Below, one piece after another: positions 18,879 through 27,175 of a stretch of 64,000 bases of DNA. Origin of the DNA: Pseudomonas saudimassiliensis (GTDB lineage Bacteria; Pseudomonadota; Gammaproteobacteria; Pseudomonadales; Pseudomonadaceae); assembly GCF_000939975.1 (NCBI RefSeq), contig NZ_LK391969.1, positions 590,693-654,692 on the forward strand, in the 5' to 3' direction. The position numbers were made by a program, and so were the translations under genes. Under the pieces are notes generated by a model. It was given only the letters and a program-made list of their open reading frames with translations, was not told where the DNA came from and did not search any database. Position 1 is the first letter of the stretch, and each line of letters starts with the position of its first letter.

Positions 18879-18989
18879 GACAGGACCGTCGCTTGGAAAA
18901 CGGCAGATTGTAGCTGTTACTGCCGCATGCTGCACGAGCGGGGTGATGCGCGGCCAGCCATGGCGATCCCTCGCCATGGCTGGTTCAGC

Positions 18990-20420
18990 TCAATTGGCTC
19001 CGCAGACAGGCAAGCCGGAGCGTTGCGGGGTGGTGAAAGTACAGCCGTAGTCAGCGTCTGCTACTACCGCTGGATCCAGTACTTCATCGCCCGCCGGCTT
19101 CGGGCCACCTTCGACCCAGTTGATCCATTGCACCATGGCGGTGAAGATTTCATCGCCGCTGAAATCACAATGGCTGGGGGCTCGGATGGCCCGCTGCACC
19201 AGCAGATCTTCGTTGCCATTTTCCTCAGCCCGCTCGCGATACAGCTGCTGATGGCGGAAGGGTACGTAGAAGTCACCCAAGGTGTGCATGGTCAGAACAG
19301 GCACGTCGAAATCGCCATTTACCAGCGGAATCCAGCGCACACCGTCCTCACGCGGCAGGTTGGCGTCGGGATCGGCGCTGACCCGGGCGATGCGGTCATT
19401 GAACTCTTCCTCTTCTGGAGTCAGCTCCTCACCCGTAGTCCAGCGATAGACCTGATCCTCGTTGCCATAGCCATTGCGGGCCAGGATGCCATTGATATCC
19501 CCTCCGGAACCGCCAGTGCCCAGCACGACATACTGCAAGGTGCTAGCAAAACCGTTTTCGAAGATGGGACGGTCGCCGCCGGTGAGGTTACGCGCTATAC
19601 CTGTTAGCCACTCGCCCTCCGGCCCCCGCGGGCTTAACCAATTGGGTGCGGTTCCGTTAAGATTGAACAGCGTGCCAAGCATCTGGGGCAGCAACTCCTG
19701 GAATTCGGAGTAGTCCCTGTCACCGAAACCACTCAGTTCCATCATCACCCGGGGGTAATCACCCAGCCATTGGAACTGATTCTGCTCAGACTGGCAAAAA
19801 GGTGCTGCGCCGGCATAGTCCACCTTGTACAGGGTACGCTCCCGGTTCTCTTTATCCACGGCTGCGGCCGCAATATGCCCACCCATGGAAAAACCGGAAA
19901 TGAGGAATTGCTGGGGTACGTCGTAGCGCTCGCCATAGTCGCTTTCGATATAGTCCATGATCTCGAGCGCCAGCTTGTTGGTATCTTCAATACCCGCGCG
20001 GGCGTCGTAATAGTTGGCCGAAAAGGAAGATGCAGCCCAGGCATAGCCTTTACCTAGCACTGCGCGGCGCCACGCCTCGTTGGGCACACTGACTGGTAGC
20101 TCCTCAGCCTCACCCGCATAACCATGGGTGTACATGACCAGCCCGCCATTCCATCCTTGGCTGGGTATCTCTGCAGAATATACGGCATCGCCCTGCAGCC
20201 CTTCGTAGATGCCGGTATACCGGCCTGTAGTCAGACCGGCAAGCGCCGGGATGTCGCCGTTTACGGGAACAAAGACACGCTCATCATGCTCCCGGGTCAT
20301 CTCCGGCGGTGCTGTCTCGTCCCTATCGCTGGAGCCGCCGCCCCCGCCAAGACAACCAGCCAGTAATAGCGCACTGAGGGTAAGGGGTAACGCAGCCAGG
20401 GGGAAAGGTGTAATGCGCAA
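18990..20420 (-). CDS. Lipoprotein alpha/beta hydrolase
   Basis: 476 residues. The signal peptide ends in LAGC (lipid Cys23), followed by a Gly/Ser-rich tether, so it is probably membrane-anchored facing the periplasm or surface. The hydrolase core shows the oxyanion segment YTHGYAG (about 97-103) and the nucleophile elbow GFSMGG with Ser178. D383 (TLGDFYVPF) and H417 (SHCDF) are good candidates for the rest of the triad. Two Cys near the C-terminus could form a disulfide. The substrate is unknown; esterase or lipase-like activity is a guess. The start is TTG at 20420, supported by GGAGGT five bases upstream. An inverted repeat lies in its upstream region (20478-20527). Confidence 0.75.
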   Translation of the reverse strand: MRITPFPLAALPLTLSALLLAGCLGGGGGSSDRDETAPPEMTREHDERVFVPVNGDIPALAGLTTGRYTGIYEGLQGDAVYSAEIPSQGWNGGLVMYTHGYAGEAEELPVSVPNEAWRRAVLGKGYAWAASSFSANYYDARAGIEDTNKLALEIMDYIESDYGERYDVPQQFLISGFSMGGHIAAAAVDKENRERTLYKVDYAGAAPFCQSEQNQFQWLGDYPRVMMELSGFGDRDYSEFQELLPQMLGTLFNLNGTAPNWLSPRGPEGEWLTGIARNLTGGDRPIFENGFASTLQYVVLGTGGSGGDINGILARNGYGNEDQVYRWTTGEELTPEEEEFNDRIARVSADPDANLPREDGVRWIPLVNGDFDVPVLTMHTLGDFYVPFRHQQLYRERAEENGNEDLLVQRAIRAPSHCDFSGDEIFTAMVQWINWVEGGPKPAGDEVLDPAVVADADYGCTFTTPQRSGLPVCGAN

Positions 20421-20477
20421 GGTAAACCTCCGTTGTTCTTATTTGATTACCTGGGCGCGGAGCGGCCCAGCGCATTC

Positions 20478-20527
20478 ATCAGCGTAGACGAAACTGTATG
20501 ATCTGCCGCTGCATAAACTACGCTGAT
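20478..20527. repeat. 10-bp perfect inverted repeat upstream of the lipoprotein hydrolase
   Basis: ATCAGCGTAG (20478-20487) and CTACGCTGAT (20518-20527) are perfect inverted copies 30 bases apart, lying 58-107 bases before the TTG start and 53 bases beyond the norR stop codon. It could be a two-site operator, an mRNA stem-loop or part of the norR terminator region. Confidence 0.5.
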
Positions 20528-20579
20528 ATCACCTTGTAACGGCACCACTCAAATGGGTGATGCCGTCGCCCGGCGCGTC

Positions 20580-22109
20580 TTATTTGAGCCCCAGTCGCCG
20601 AGCGAGTTTGTGCAGATTACTGGCATCCAGCTCCAGCAGGCGCGCGGCAGCGCTCCAGTTATCCTCCACCGCAAGCAAGGCCTGGCGGATCTGCTCGCGC
20701 TGGCAGGCTTCCACGCTGATGCGCAGCGGCTGGATGTCTCCGGCGTCAGCGGCGGCCAGGGCCTCAGTCCCGCTGGCGCTGGCGCCGCCACCGCCGACGG
20801 GAATATCCAGCAGCGCCGCATCCAGCGACAGCATCGACTGGCGCGACCCGTTGCGCCCCAGGGCCTTGATTGCCGCACGGCTGATGACATGCTCCAGCTC
20901 CCGCACGTTACCCGGCCAATCGTAGGTGAGCAGCGCCTGCTCGGCGTCGGTAGACAGACGCAGGCTGCGCACGCCGAGGCGGGCACGGTTGAGTTCGAGA
21001 AAATGGCCGGCCAACAGCAGCACATCATTCCCCCGATCCCGCAGGGGTGGGACCGGTACCGGATAGACCGAAAGGCGATGATAGAGGTCGGCGCGGAAGT
21101 CGCCCTTGGCTACCGAGTCGGCGAGGTTGCGGTTGGTGGCGGCGATGATGCGCACGTCCACCCGCAGCGGCTGGTCGGCGCCCAGGCGTTGGATCTCACC
21201 GTTCTGCAGGGTACGCAGCAACTTGGCCTGCACGTGTAACGGCAGCTCGCCGACTTCATCAAGGAACAACGTGCCGCCATTGGCGGCGTCGAAGCGGCCG
21301 CCCCGGTCACTGCTGGCACCGGAAAAGGCACCTTTGACGTGGCCGAACAGTTCGCTTTCGGCCAGGGATTCCGGCAGTGCTGCACAGTTGACCTGCACCA
21401 GCGGCTTGCTCGCGCGGGGCGAATGTCGGTGCAGCCAGTGGGCAAACAGTTCCTTGCCGACCCCGGTTTCCCCGGTGATCAGCACCGTCAGGTCCGAGTC
21501 CGCCACCACCGCCAATTCGTCCAACAGGCGCGTCACCGCCGGGCTGTGCCCGACGATGCCATGCTGCTGTACCCCCGGCAGCGCCCGGTGATCGTCGGCG
21601 CGCACCATGCGCAGCGCACGGTTTTCCTGCTCAAGGCGGGTCACCCGCAACAGCGCCTCGACCAGCGGCAGCAGGCGGCGCAACTTGATGCGGGCACGCT
21701 CATCGAAGGTTCCAGCCTTGAGCGCATCGAGGGTCAGCGCGCCCCAGAGTTCACCCTCCACATGCAGGCTCACGCCCATGCAGTCATGCACCGGCAGCGG
21801 CTCGCCAGGCGACTCATCCAGCAGGCCATCGTAGGGATCAGGCAAGGTACTGTCGGATTCGAACCAGGTTATTTCCCGGCGCGACAGCAGTGCCGCCAGA
21901 CGCGGATGGCGTGCCAGGTCGAATCGCCGCCCCAGGGCGTCTTGCACCAGCCCGACCGCGGCCACCGGCCGCAGGCAATCATCCTCCCGTTGCAACAGCA
22001 CCACCGCTCCGCAGGCAAAACTTTCGCGCAACACCTGCACCAGCCGTTGCAGCCGAACGGCGGCCGGCAGTTCTGCCACCAGGTCGGGCAAGAGTAAATC
22101 TTCAATCAT
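20580..22109 (-). CDS. norR: Nitric-oxide-sensing sigma-54 activator NorR
   Basis: 509 residues in three domains. The N-terminal GAF domain keeps residues equivalent to the E. coli iron site (D94 in PDPYDG, C110, D128). The AAA+ domain has Walker A GETGVGKE at 213-220, the sigma-54 contact loop as GAFSGA (260-265, instead of the usual GAFTGA) and Walker B LFLDEVGE. A Fis-type helix-turn-helix ends the protein (NWSAAARLLELDASNLHKLARRL). NorR binds NO at a mononuclear iron and activates NO-detoxification genes. It is divergent from ytfE, whose upstream region carries matching NorR sites and a sigma-54 promoter. ATG 22109 is chosen over an upstream extension to 22172 that would overlap the NorR sites. 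Confidence 0.95.
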   Translation of the reverse strand: MIEDLLLPDLVAELPAAVRLQRLVQVLRESFACGAVVLLQREDDCLRPVAAVGLVQDALGRRFDLARHPRLAALLSRREITWFESDSTLPDPYDGLLDESPGEPLPVHDCMGVSLHVEGELWGALTLDALKAGTFDERARIKLRRLLPLVEALLRVTRLEQENRALRMVRADDHRALPGVQQHGIVGHSPAVTRLLDELAVVADSDLTVLITGETGVGKELFAHWLHRHSPRASKPLVQVNCAALPESLAESELFGHVKGAFSGASSDRGGRFDAANGGTLFLDEVGELPLHVQAKLLRTLQNGEIQRLGADQPLRVDVRIIAATNRNLADSVAKGDFRADLYHRLSVYPVPVPPLRDRGNDVLLLAGHFLELNRARLGVRSLRLSTDAEQALLTYDWPGNVRELEHVISRAAIKALGRNGSRQSMLSLDAALLDIPVGGGGASASGTEALAAADAGDIQPLRISVEACQREQIRQALLAVEDNWSAAARLLELDASNLHKLARRLGLK

Positions 22110-22129
22110 GGTCGGATACACCCTATGTG

Positions 22130-22196
22130 GTTTGGCGCACCATAACGCACTCGGGTACAAATGACCATGCAAAATAATTAACGTTGAAATTCAACG
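22130..22196 (+). promoter_or_regulatory. Candidate NorR enhancer sites (three)
   Basis: Two sequences fit the NorR core GT-N7-AC: GTTTGGCGCAC at 22130-22140 and GTACAAATGAC at 22155-22165. A third site, the 15-bp inverted repeat CGTTGAAATTCAACG at 22182-22196, is symmetric but spaced GT-N9-AC. Three upstream NorR sites are the known arrangement at the E. coli norVW promoter. They lie between norR and the sigma-54 promoter at 22206, so NorR may also control its own gene. Confidence 0.65.
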
Positions 22197-22205
22197 GATT
22201 ATAGA

Positions 22206-22221
22206 TGGCATGTGCTTTGCA
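22206..22221 (+). promoter_or_regulatory. Sigma-54 promoter of ytfE
   Basis: TGGCAT-GTGCT-TTGCA matches the -24/-12 consensus with correct GG-to-GC spacing. It lies 50 bases before the ytfE ATG and just downstream of candidate NorR sites, as expected for a NorR-activated promoter. Confidence 0.88.
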
Positions 22222-22271
22222 GCGAAGAAGTAACAGCTGCGGTTGTTCATTCCCCTATCGGAGTAATCAGC

Positions 22272-22811
22272 ATGTCCCAACAGTCACCTGACCTTTCCAC
22301 CGCTATCGCCAGCCCGTTGCCGGGCGATGACCAACAGTTCTGGGCGCAGGCCCCGGCGGATGAGCTGATTCCCTACATCCTGACCCGCTACCATGAGCGT
22401 CATCGCGAACAATTGCCGGAGCTGATTCGCCTCGCTCGACGCGTGGAACAGGTGCATGGCGACCACGCGGAGTGCCCGAACGGGCTGACTGACCACCTTT
22501 GCTATATCCAGCAGGCGCTGGAAAGCCACATGACCAAGGAAGAACAGATCCTCTTTCCCATGTTGCTGCGCGGTGAACATAGTCTGTCACGCGGGCCGAT
22601 CAGTGTGATGCGCTTCGAGCATGGTCAACACGACCAGGCGCTTGACCAGCTGTTTGCGCTAACCAATGACATCACCGTCCCAGCCCACGCCTGCAATACC
22701 TGGCAGACCCTGTACCGCGGGCTGGACACCTTCTGTCAGGATCTGACCCAGCATATCCAGCTGGAGAACGAGGTGCTGTTCATGGGGCCAGCGGCGGGCA
22801 AGGCGCTATAA
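22272..22811 (+). CDS. ytfE: Hemerythrin-like di-iron protein of the YtfE/DnrN (RIC) family
   Basis: 179 residues. A four-helix hemerythrin-like domain contains the expected ligands: His in RYHERHREQLPEL (about 41-44), VHGDH (62-65), ESHMTKEE (H86, E90), FEHGQHD (117-120) and LTQHIQLENEVLF (H161, E165). YtfE/DnrN proteins repair or protect iron-sulfur clusters and handle NO under nitrosative stress. The usual N-terminal ScdA_N domain of about 70 residues is missing, leaving only about 35 unrelated residues. The start at 22272 is preceded by CGGAGT. Expression is probably NorR/sigma-54-driven. Its 3' end overlaps the convergent membrane-protein gene by six bases. Confidence 0.9.
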   Translation: MSQQSPDLSTAIASPLPGDDQQFWAQAPADELIPYILTRYHERHREQLPELIRLARRVEQVHGDHAECPNGLTDHLCYIQQALESHMTKEEQILFPMLLRGEHSLSRGPISVMRFEHGQHDQALDQLFALTNDITVPAHACNTWQTLYRGLDTFCQDLTQHIQLENEVLFMGPAAGKAL

Positions 22812-23240
22812 CACGAACATGCTCTTGGCACAGATGACCAGCAGCACGGCATGCACCAGCAGGCTCACGTTGATCAGATGCATGCCCCGTTCGCCGATGC
22901 GCTGGCCGCGGCGCAGGAAGATCAGCGCCGCGTAGTGACCGATGATCAGCAGTGCCAGCAGGATCTTCAGACTGAGCAGAGTGGCGAAGTGACTGGCAAA
23001 GGGGTCAGCCAGGACGCCACGATAGCGCCACGCCAAGGTCAGCCCGGCGCCGTAGAGCACGAGGGCGACCCAATGAATCACCCGCCGGGCCTGCTGACCC
23101 AGCGCCTGGCTCATGGGGCCGCGGACCGAAGCATCCAAACGGCGGCCCGCCGGTGCCAGAATCAGCACCTGAAAGAACAGTGTGCCAATAAAGGCCATGG
23201 CGGCGAGCAGATGCAGCGTTTTTATCAGCAGATATGTCAT
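22806..23240 (-). CDS. CopD-like four-helix integral membrane protein of the NO module
   Basis: 144 residues with four hydrophobic helices at about 3-29, 52-70, 86-109 and 121-143. Each helix has at least one His within or at its edge: H10, H56, H102 and H130, plus H84 and H121 near helix ends. This layout resembles CopD-like or DUF2269-like membrane proteins and would suit b-type heme or copper binding, but that is inference. The frame is open upstream to 23729 inside nnrS on the other strand. ATG 23240 gives the natural membrane protein, so the extension is rejected. It is convergent with ytfE (six-base overlap) and divergent from nnrS. Confidence 0.72.
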   Translation of the reverse strand: MTYLLIKTLHLLAAMAFIGTLFFQVLILAPAGRRLDASVRGPMSQALGQQARRVIHWVALVLYGAGLTLAWRYRGVLADPFASHFATLLSLKILLALLIIGHYAALIFLRRGQRIGERGMHLINVSLLVHAVLLVICAKSMFVL

Positions 23241-23265
23241 ACAGTGTTCCAGAGAGAAAGGCGTT

Positions 23266-23278
23266 GCCTGATTCAGGC
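23266..23278. promoter_or_regulatory. 13-bp palindrome in the nnrS divergent promoter region
   Basis: GCCTGATTCAGGC is a perfect 6+1+6 inverted repeat inside the 73-base gap between the CopD-like gene and nnrS. It does not match the FNR/Dnr box TTGAT-N4-ATCAA, the NorR core or a sigma-54 promoter. It may be the operator of another regulator. Confidence 0.35.
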
Positions 23279-23313
23279 GCGCAAAGAGCATAACAAGCAA
23301 CCAGGAGATTTTC

Positions 23314-24489
23314 ATGCCGGACCGTCCTACCTCCCTACCCGTGCTGTTTGCATTGGGCTTTCGCCCCTTGTTCCTCGCGGGCAGCCTGTTTGCCGTGTTT
23401 GCCATCCCGCTGTGGATTGCCGCTTTCTTCGGCCATGTCGACCTGAACCCCGCAGGCGGCTGGCTGGCCTGGCATCGGCATGAAATGGTGTTCGGGTTTG
23501 GCGTCGCCATCGTTGCCGGCTTTCTGTTGACCGCCATCCAGGCCTGGACCGGCGTGCCGGCACTGACCGGGACACCAGTGCTGTTGTTGGCTGGGCTCTG
23601 GCTGGCTGGGCGTCTGCTCTGGCTGTTCGGCGCCCCCCACTGGCTGCTCATTCCGGTCGATCTGCTATTTCTGCCCCTGGTGGCCCTGGCCATCGGCCAA
23701 TCATTATGGAAGGTGCGCCAGACCCGCAATTACCCCATCGTGCTGATGCTATTGTTGCTCAGCTTCTGCAACCTGCTGGCATTGATCGGGCTGGAGCGCA
23801 GCGATTTTGCGCTGCAGCGCCACGGCGCGGTAGCGGCACTCTGGTTGATTGCCGGGTTGATGGGGCTGATCGGCGGCCGCGTGATTCCCTTCTTCACCCA
23901 GCGTGGTCTCGGATTGCAGGAACCGGTCGCAGCCTGGCCGCGACTGGACAACCTGCTCATGGCGGGCAGCATTCTGGTGGCGCTGTTGATGCTCAGCGGC
24001 GTGGGCCTGGTGCCGTCGCCCTGGCAGGCACCTATCTACCTGCTGCTCGGCCTGGGGCATATCGTCCGCCTGCTGCGCTGGCATCATCCGCAGCTCTGGA
24101 CGGTGCCGCTGCTCTGGTCCCTGCACCTGTCCTATGCCTGGCTGGCCCTGGCGCTGATTGCCATGGCCTTGTGGCACGGCGGCTGGTTCGGCGGCTTCAG
24201 CCAGGCCACCCACCTGCTGGCCATCGGCGGTATGGCCGGGATGATCCTGGCGATGATTTCCCGGGTCAGCCTCGGCCATACCGGTCGCCCTCTGCAACCG
24301 CCGGCGGCAATGAGCCTGGCCTTCATTCTGCTCAACCTGGCGGTGCCCCTGCGGGTATGGTTGAGCATTCCCCTCCCGCAGACCGGCTTCTGGTTGGCCA
24401 GCCTGTGCTGGGCAACAGCCTTCGGACTGTTCGTCTGGTATTACGCGCCGATTCTGCTGGCGCCACGGCCGGATGGGAAGCCGGGCTGA
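23314..24489 (+). CDS. nnrS: Heme/copper membrane protein NnrS
   Basis: 391 residues, about 12 membrane segments. Family landmarks include the N-terminal FALGFRPLFLAG, the HRHEMVFGFG motif after the first segments, RVIPFFTQRGLG in the middle, and WSLHLSYAW and SRVSLGHTGRPL in the second half. NnrS proteins bind heme and protect cells from nitrosative stress, often under NO-responsive control. The start has AGGAG six bases upstream. The gene stands next to norR-ytfE, which supports a shared NO-response role, although no NorR site was found at its own promoter. Confidence 0.93.
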   Translation: MPDRPTSLPVLFALGFRPLFLAGSLFAVFAIPLWIAAFFGHVDLNPAGGWLAWHRHEMVFGFGVAIVAGFLLTAIQAWTGVPALTGTPVLLLAGLWLAGRLLWLFGAPHWLLIPVDLLFLPLVALAIGQSLWKVRQTRNYPIVLMLLLLSFCNLLALIGLERSDFALQRHGAVAALWLIAGLMGLIGGRVIPFFTQRGLGLQEPVAAWPRLDNLLMAGSILVALLMLSGVGLVPSPWQAPIYLLLGLGHIVRLLRWHHPQLWTVPLLWSLHLSYAWLALALIAMALWHGGWFGGFSQATHLLAIGGMAGMILAMISRVSLGHTGRPLQPPAAMSLAFILLNLAVPLRVWLSIPLPQTGFWLASLCWATAFGLFVWYYAPILLAPRPDGKPG

Positions 24490-24524
24490 CGCCGGCTCGC
24501 TGCCCCTCTCGATCTTCGTCTCGG

Positions 24525-24579
24525 TCCCTCTCCCCGTCTCCCCTCTCTCCCTCGCGGGATAGGGACCAGGGCAGAGGGA
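24525..24579. repeat. Pyrimidine-rich intergenic repeat able to form a hairpin
   Basis: After nnrS, a run of CCCTCTCC-type units (about 24525-24552) is followed by complementary GGGA, AGGG and AGAGGG units (to 24579), giving an imperfect hairpin. Similar CCCTCTCCC...GGGAGAGGG elements are, from memory, frequent between genes in Pseudomonas and relatives. It may act as an nnrS terminator or mRNA-stabilising structure. The rest of the 260-base gap up to aroQ shows nothing else clear. Confidence 0.5.
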
Positions 24580-24749
24580 TCGCAGCCCAGCAGATCCACC
24601 ATTCCGAGCAATTTCCGCAAAAATCCGGCCATCATGCTGGCATCTGGAGGCATACCACTGCTTCTGGACAGCTCCCATCGAATCCGGCAAACTCTCCGCC
24701 CATTGATGACCGTCGAGTCAATTGCCAACCAACGCCCGGAATATTCTGA

Positions 24750-25193
24750 ATGGCCAGCTTCCTGGTTCTGCATGGACCCAATCTCAACCTGCTCGGTAGC
24801 CGCGAACCCGGTGTCTACGGCGCGGTCACCCTGGCGCAGATCAACAGTCGCCTGATTGAGCAGGCCGAGCGTGATGGTCACCAGCTGGAGGCGCTGCAAA
24901 GCAACGCCGAACATGTGCTGATCGACCGCATCCATGCCGCCCGTAACGAGGCAATCGACTTCATCATCATCAATCCGGCCGCCTTTACCCATACCAGCGT
25001 CGCAATACGTGACGCATTGCTGGCGGTGAGCATCCCATTCATCGAAGTGCATCTTTCCAATGTGTACAGACGCGAACCTTTCCGCCATCACTCCTATTTT
25101 TCGGACATCGCCGAGGGAGTCATCTGCGGACTGGGAGCTGAAGGCTATGCGCTGGCTCTGCAAGCGGCTGTACGCAAACTCGAACAACATTGA
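24750..25193 (+). CDS. aroQ: Type II 3-dehydroquinate dehydratase
   Basis: 147 residues with the full type II signature: [16 protein letters not shown] (catalytic Tyr23), NPAAFTHTS (N75, H81), [11 protein letters not shown] (H101) and Arg112. It dehydrates 3-dehydroquinate to 3-dehydroshikimate in the shikimate pathway as a dodecamer. It is the first gene of the widely conserved aroQ-accB-accC set, 33 bases before accB. Confidence 0.97.
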   Translation: MASFLVLHGPNLNLLGSREPGVYGAVTLAQINSRLIEQAERDGHQLEALQSNAEHVLIDRIHAARNEAIDFIIINPAAFTHTSVAIRDALLAVSIPFIEVHLSNVYRREPFRHHSYFSDIAEGVICGLGAEGYALALQAAVRKLEQH

Positions 25194-25226
25194 ATTGACC
25201 CACATTGCCCTGGAGCGCAAGAACCA

Positions 25227-25682
25227 ATGGATATCCGCAAAGTAAAGAAACTCATCGAACTGCTTGAAGAGTCCGGCATCGACGAGCTGGAAATTCACGA
25301 AGGCGAAGAATCCGTGCGGATCAGCCGGCACAGCCAGCAGGTCGCCATGCCTCAGCAATACTTCCAGGCGCCGGTTGCCGCGCCGGCTCCCGCCGCTGCG
25401 CCTGCTGCCGCTGCCCCGGCCGCTGAAGCCGCGCCGGCCGAGCCCTCCGGTCACCTGGTTCGCTCGCCGATGGTCGGCACCTTCTACCGCTCGCCGTCGC
25501 CCGAGTCGCCTTCCTTTGTTGAAGTCGGCCAGACCGTCAAGGCCGGCGACGTGCTGTGCATCGTTGAAGCCATGAAAATGATGAACCACATCGAAGCGGA
25601 CAAGACCGGCGTCATCCAGGCCATCCTGGTGGATAACGGCCAGCCGGTAGAATTCGATCAACCCCTGTTCAGCATCGCCTGA
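25227..25682 (+). CDS. accB: Biotin carboxyl carrier protein of acetyl-CoA carboxylase
   Basis: 151 residues. The N-terminal part ([17 protein letters not shown]) is followed by an Ala/Pro linker at about 48-74. The biotinyl domain carries the biotinylation motif EAMKM with Lys117. It carries carboxybiotin between AccC and the carboxyltransferase for malonyl-CoA synthesis. Nineteen bases separate it from accC. Confidence 0.97.
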   Translation: MDIRKVKKLIELLEESGIDELEIHEGEESVRISRHSQQVAMPQQYFQAPVAAPAPAAAPAAAAPAAEAAPAEPSGHLVRSPMVGTFYRSPSPESPSFVEVGQTVKAGDVLCIVEAMKMMNHIEADKTGVIQAILVDNGQPVEFDQPLFSIA

Positions 25683-25701
25683 GCCCGACCCGGAGGCTGC
25701 G

Positions 25702-27042
25702 ATGCAGAAAGTACTCATAGCCAACCGCGGCGAAATTGCACTGCGCATCATCCGCGCCTGCAAAGAGCTGGGGTTGAAGACCGTGGCAGTGCATTCCACT
25801 GCCGACCGCGAACTCATGCACCTGGCGATGGCTGACGAAACCGTCTGCATCGGCCCGGCGATCGCGACCGAGTCGTACCTGAACATTCCGCGCATCATCA
25901 GCGCTGCCGAGGTGACCGGTGCCGACGGCATCCACCCCGGCTATGGATTCCTCGCGGAAAACGCCGACTTCGCCGAGCAGATCGAGAACTCCGGCTTCAC
26001 CTTTATCGGCCCCAGCGCCGAGGTGATCCGCCTGATGGGTGACAAGGTGTCGGCGATTGCCGCCATGAAGAAGACCGGCGTACCGACCGTACCCGGCTCC
26101 GATGGACCGCTGCCCGAGAACGAGGAAGAGTGCCTGAAGATCGGCCGTCGGGTCGGCTATCCGGTGATCATCAAGGCCGCCGGTGGCGGTGGTGGTCGCG
26201 GCATGCGCGTGGTGCACAAGGAAGAAGACCTGATCAAGTCGATCCGCCTGACCCGCACCGAAGCGGGCGCTGCCTTCGGCAACCCCATGGTCTACCTGGA
26301 AAAATTCCTGACCAACCCGCGTCACGTGGAAGTGCAGGTACTGTCCGACGGCCAGGGCCACGCCATCCACCTGGGCGACCGCGACTGCTCCCTGCAGCGT
26401 CGCCACCAGAAGATCATCGAGGAAGCACCAGCCCCCGGTATCGATGAGAAGGCCCGCGCCGAGGTTCAGGCCCGTTGTGTACAGGCCTGTATCGATCTGG
26501 GTTACCGCGGCGCCGGCACCTTCGAGTTCCTCTATGAAAACGGCGAGTTCTTCTTCATCGAGATGAACACCCGGATTCAGGTGGAGCATCCGATTTCGGA
26601 AATGGTCACCGGCATCGACATCGTCAAGGAGCAGATTCGCGTCTGCGCTGGCGAGCCGCTGAGCATCAAGCAGGAAGACGTGGTCATCCGCGGCCACGCC
26701 ATCGAATGCCGGATCAACGCCGAAGACCCGAACAGCTTCCTGCCGAGCCCAGGTACTGTGACCTTCTTCCATGCACCCGGTGGTAATGGCGTGCGGGTGG
26801 ATTCACACCTGTACAGCGGCTACAAGGTACCGCCGAACTACGATTCGTTGATCGGCAAGCTGATTACCTACGGTGCCACTCGGGACGAAGCCATGATGCG
26901 CATGCGCAACGCCCTGGACGAGCTGGTAGTGGACGGTATCAAGACCAACACCCCGCTGCACCGCGAGTTGGTGCGTGATGCCGAGTTCTGCAAGGGTGGT
27001 GTGAACATTCACTACCTGGAGCACAAGCTGGGTATCAGCTGA
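25702..27042 (+). CDS. accC: Biotin carboxylase subunit of acetyl-CoA carboxylase
   Basis: 446 residues: an N-terminal domain starting [20 protein letters not shown], an ATP-grasp domain with the Gly-rich loop [13 protein letters not shown], the catalytic stretch [18 protein letters not shown], and a C-terminal domain. It uses ATP and bicarbonate to carboxylate the biotin on AccB. GGAGG precedes the ATG. It ends the aroQ-accB-accC transcript before a clear terminator. Confidence 0.98.
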   Translation: MQKVLIANRGEIALRIIRACKELGLKTVAVHSTADRELMHLAMADETVCIGPAIATESYLNIPRIISAAEVTGADGIHPGYGFLAENADFAEQIENSGFTFIGPSAEVIRLMGDKVSAIAAMKKTGVPTVPGSDGPLPENEEECLKIGRRVGYPVIIKAAGGGGGRGMRVVHKEEDLIKSIRLTRTEAGAAFGNPMVYLEKFLTNPRHVEVQVLSDGQGHAIHLGDRDCSLQRRHQKIIEEAPAPGIDEKARAEVQARCVQACIDLGYRGAGTFEFLYENGEFFFIEMNTRIQVEHPISEMVTGIDIVKEQIRVCAGEPLSIKQEDVVIRGHAIECRINAEDPNSFLPSPGTVTFFHAPGGNGVRVDSHLYSGYKVPPNYDSLIGKLITYGATRDEAMMRMRNALDELVVDGIKTNTPLHRELVRDAEFCKGGVNIHYLEHKLGIS

Positions 27043-27047
27043 GCAGC

Positions 27048-27071
27048 AGCTGCAAGCTGCAAGCTGCAAGC
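27048..27071. repeat. AGCTGCA tandem heptamer repeat
   Basis: Three exact copies of AGCTGCA plus AGC sit between the accC stop and its terminator. Short AGCTGCA runs of this kind are, from memory, common between genes in Pseudomonas. No function can be assigned. Confidence 0.7.
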
Positions 27072-27095
27072 GCACGGAGTATGATGCGCGTTTTG

Positions 27096-27126
27096 GGGAG
27101 CGACCTGTCGCTCCCTTTTGTTTTTC
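27096..27126 (+). terminator. Rho-independent terminator after accC
   Basis: GGGAGCGA (27096-27103) pairs with TCGCTCCC (27108-27115) across a CCTG loop and is followed by a T-rich tract, TTTTGTTTTT. It separates the acc genes from prmA. Confidence 0.88.
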
Positions 27127-27175
27127 GCTTTGGGCTGATCGCTGACAGCCTGAAGCCCTCCCCAAGGAAGCCCCT

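Noticed and set aside
23241..23729. Upstream extension of the CopD-like gene across nnrS
   Set aside because: The extension is Arg/Ser/Pro-rich shadow sequence; the natural membrane protein begins at ATG 23240.
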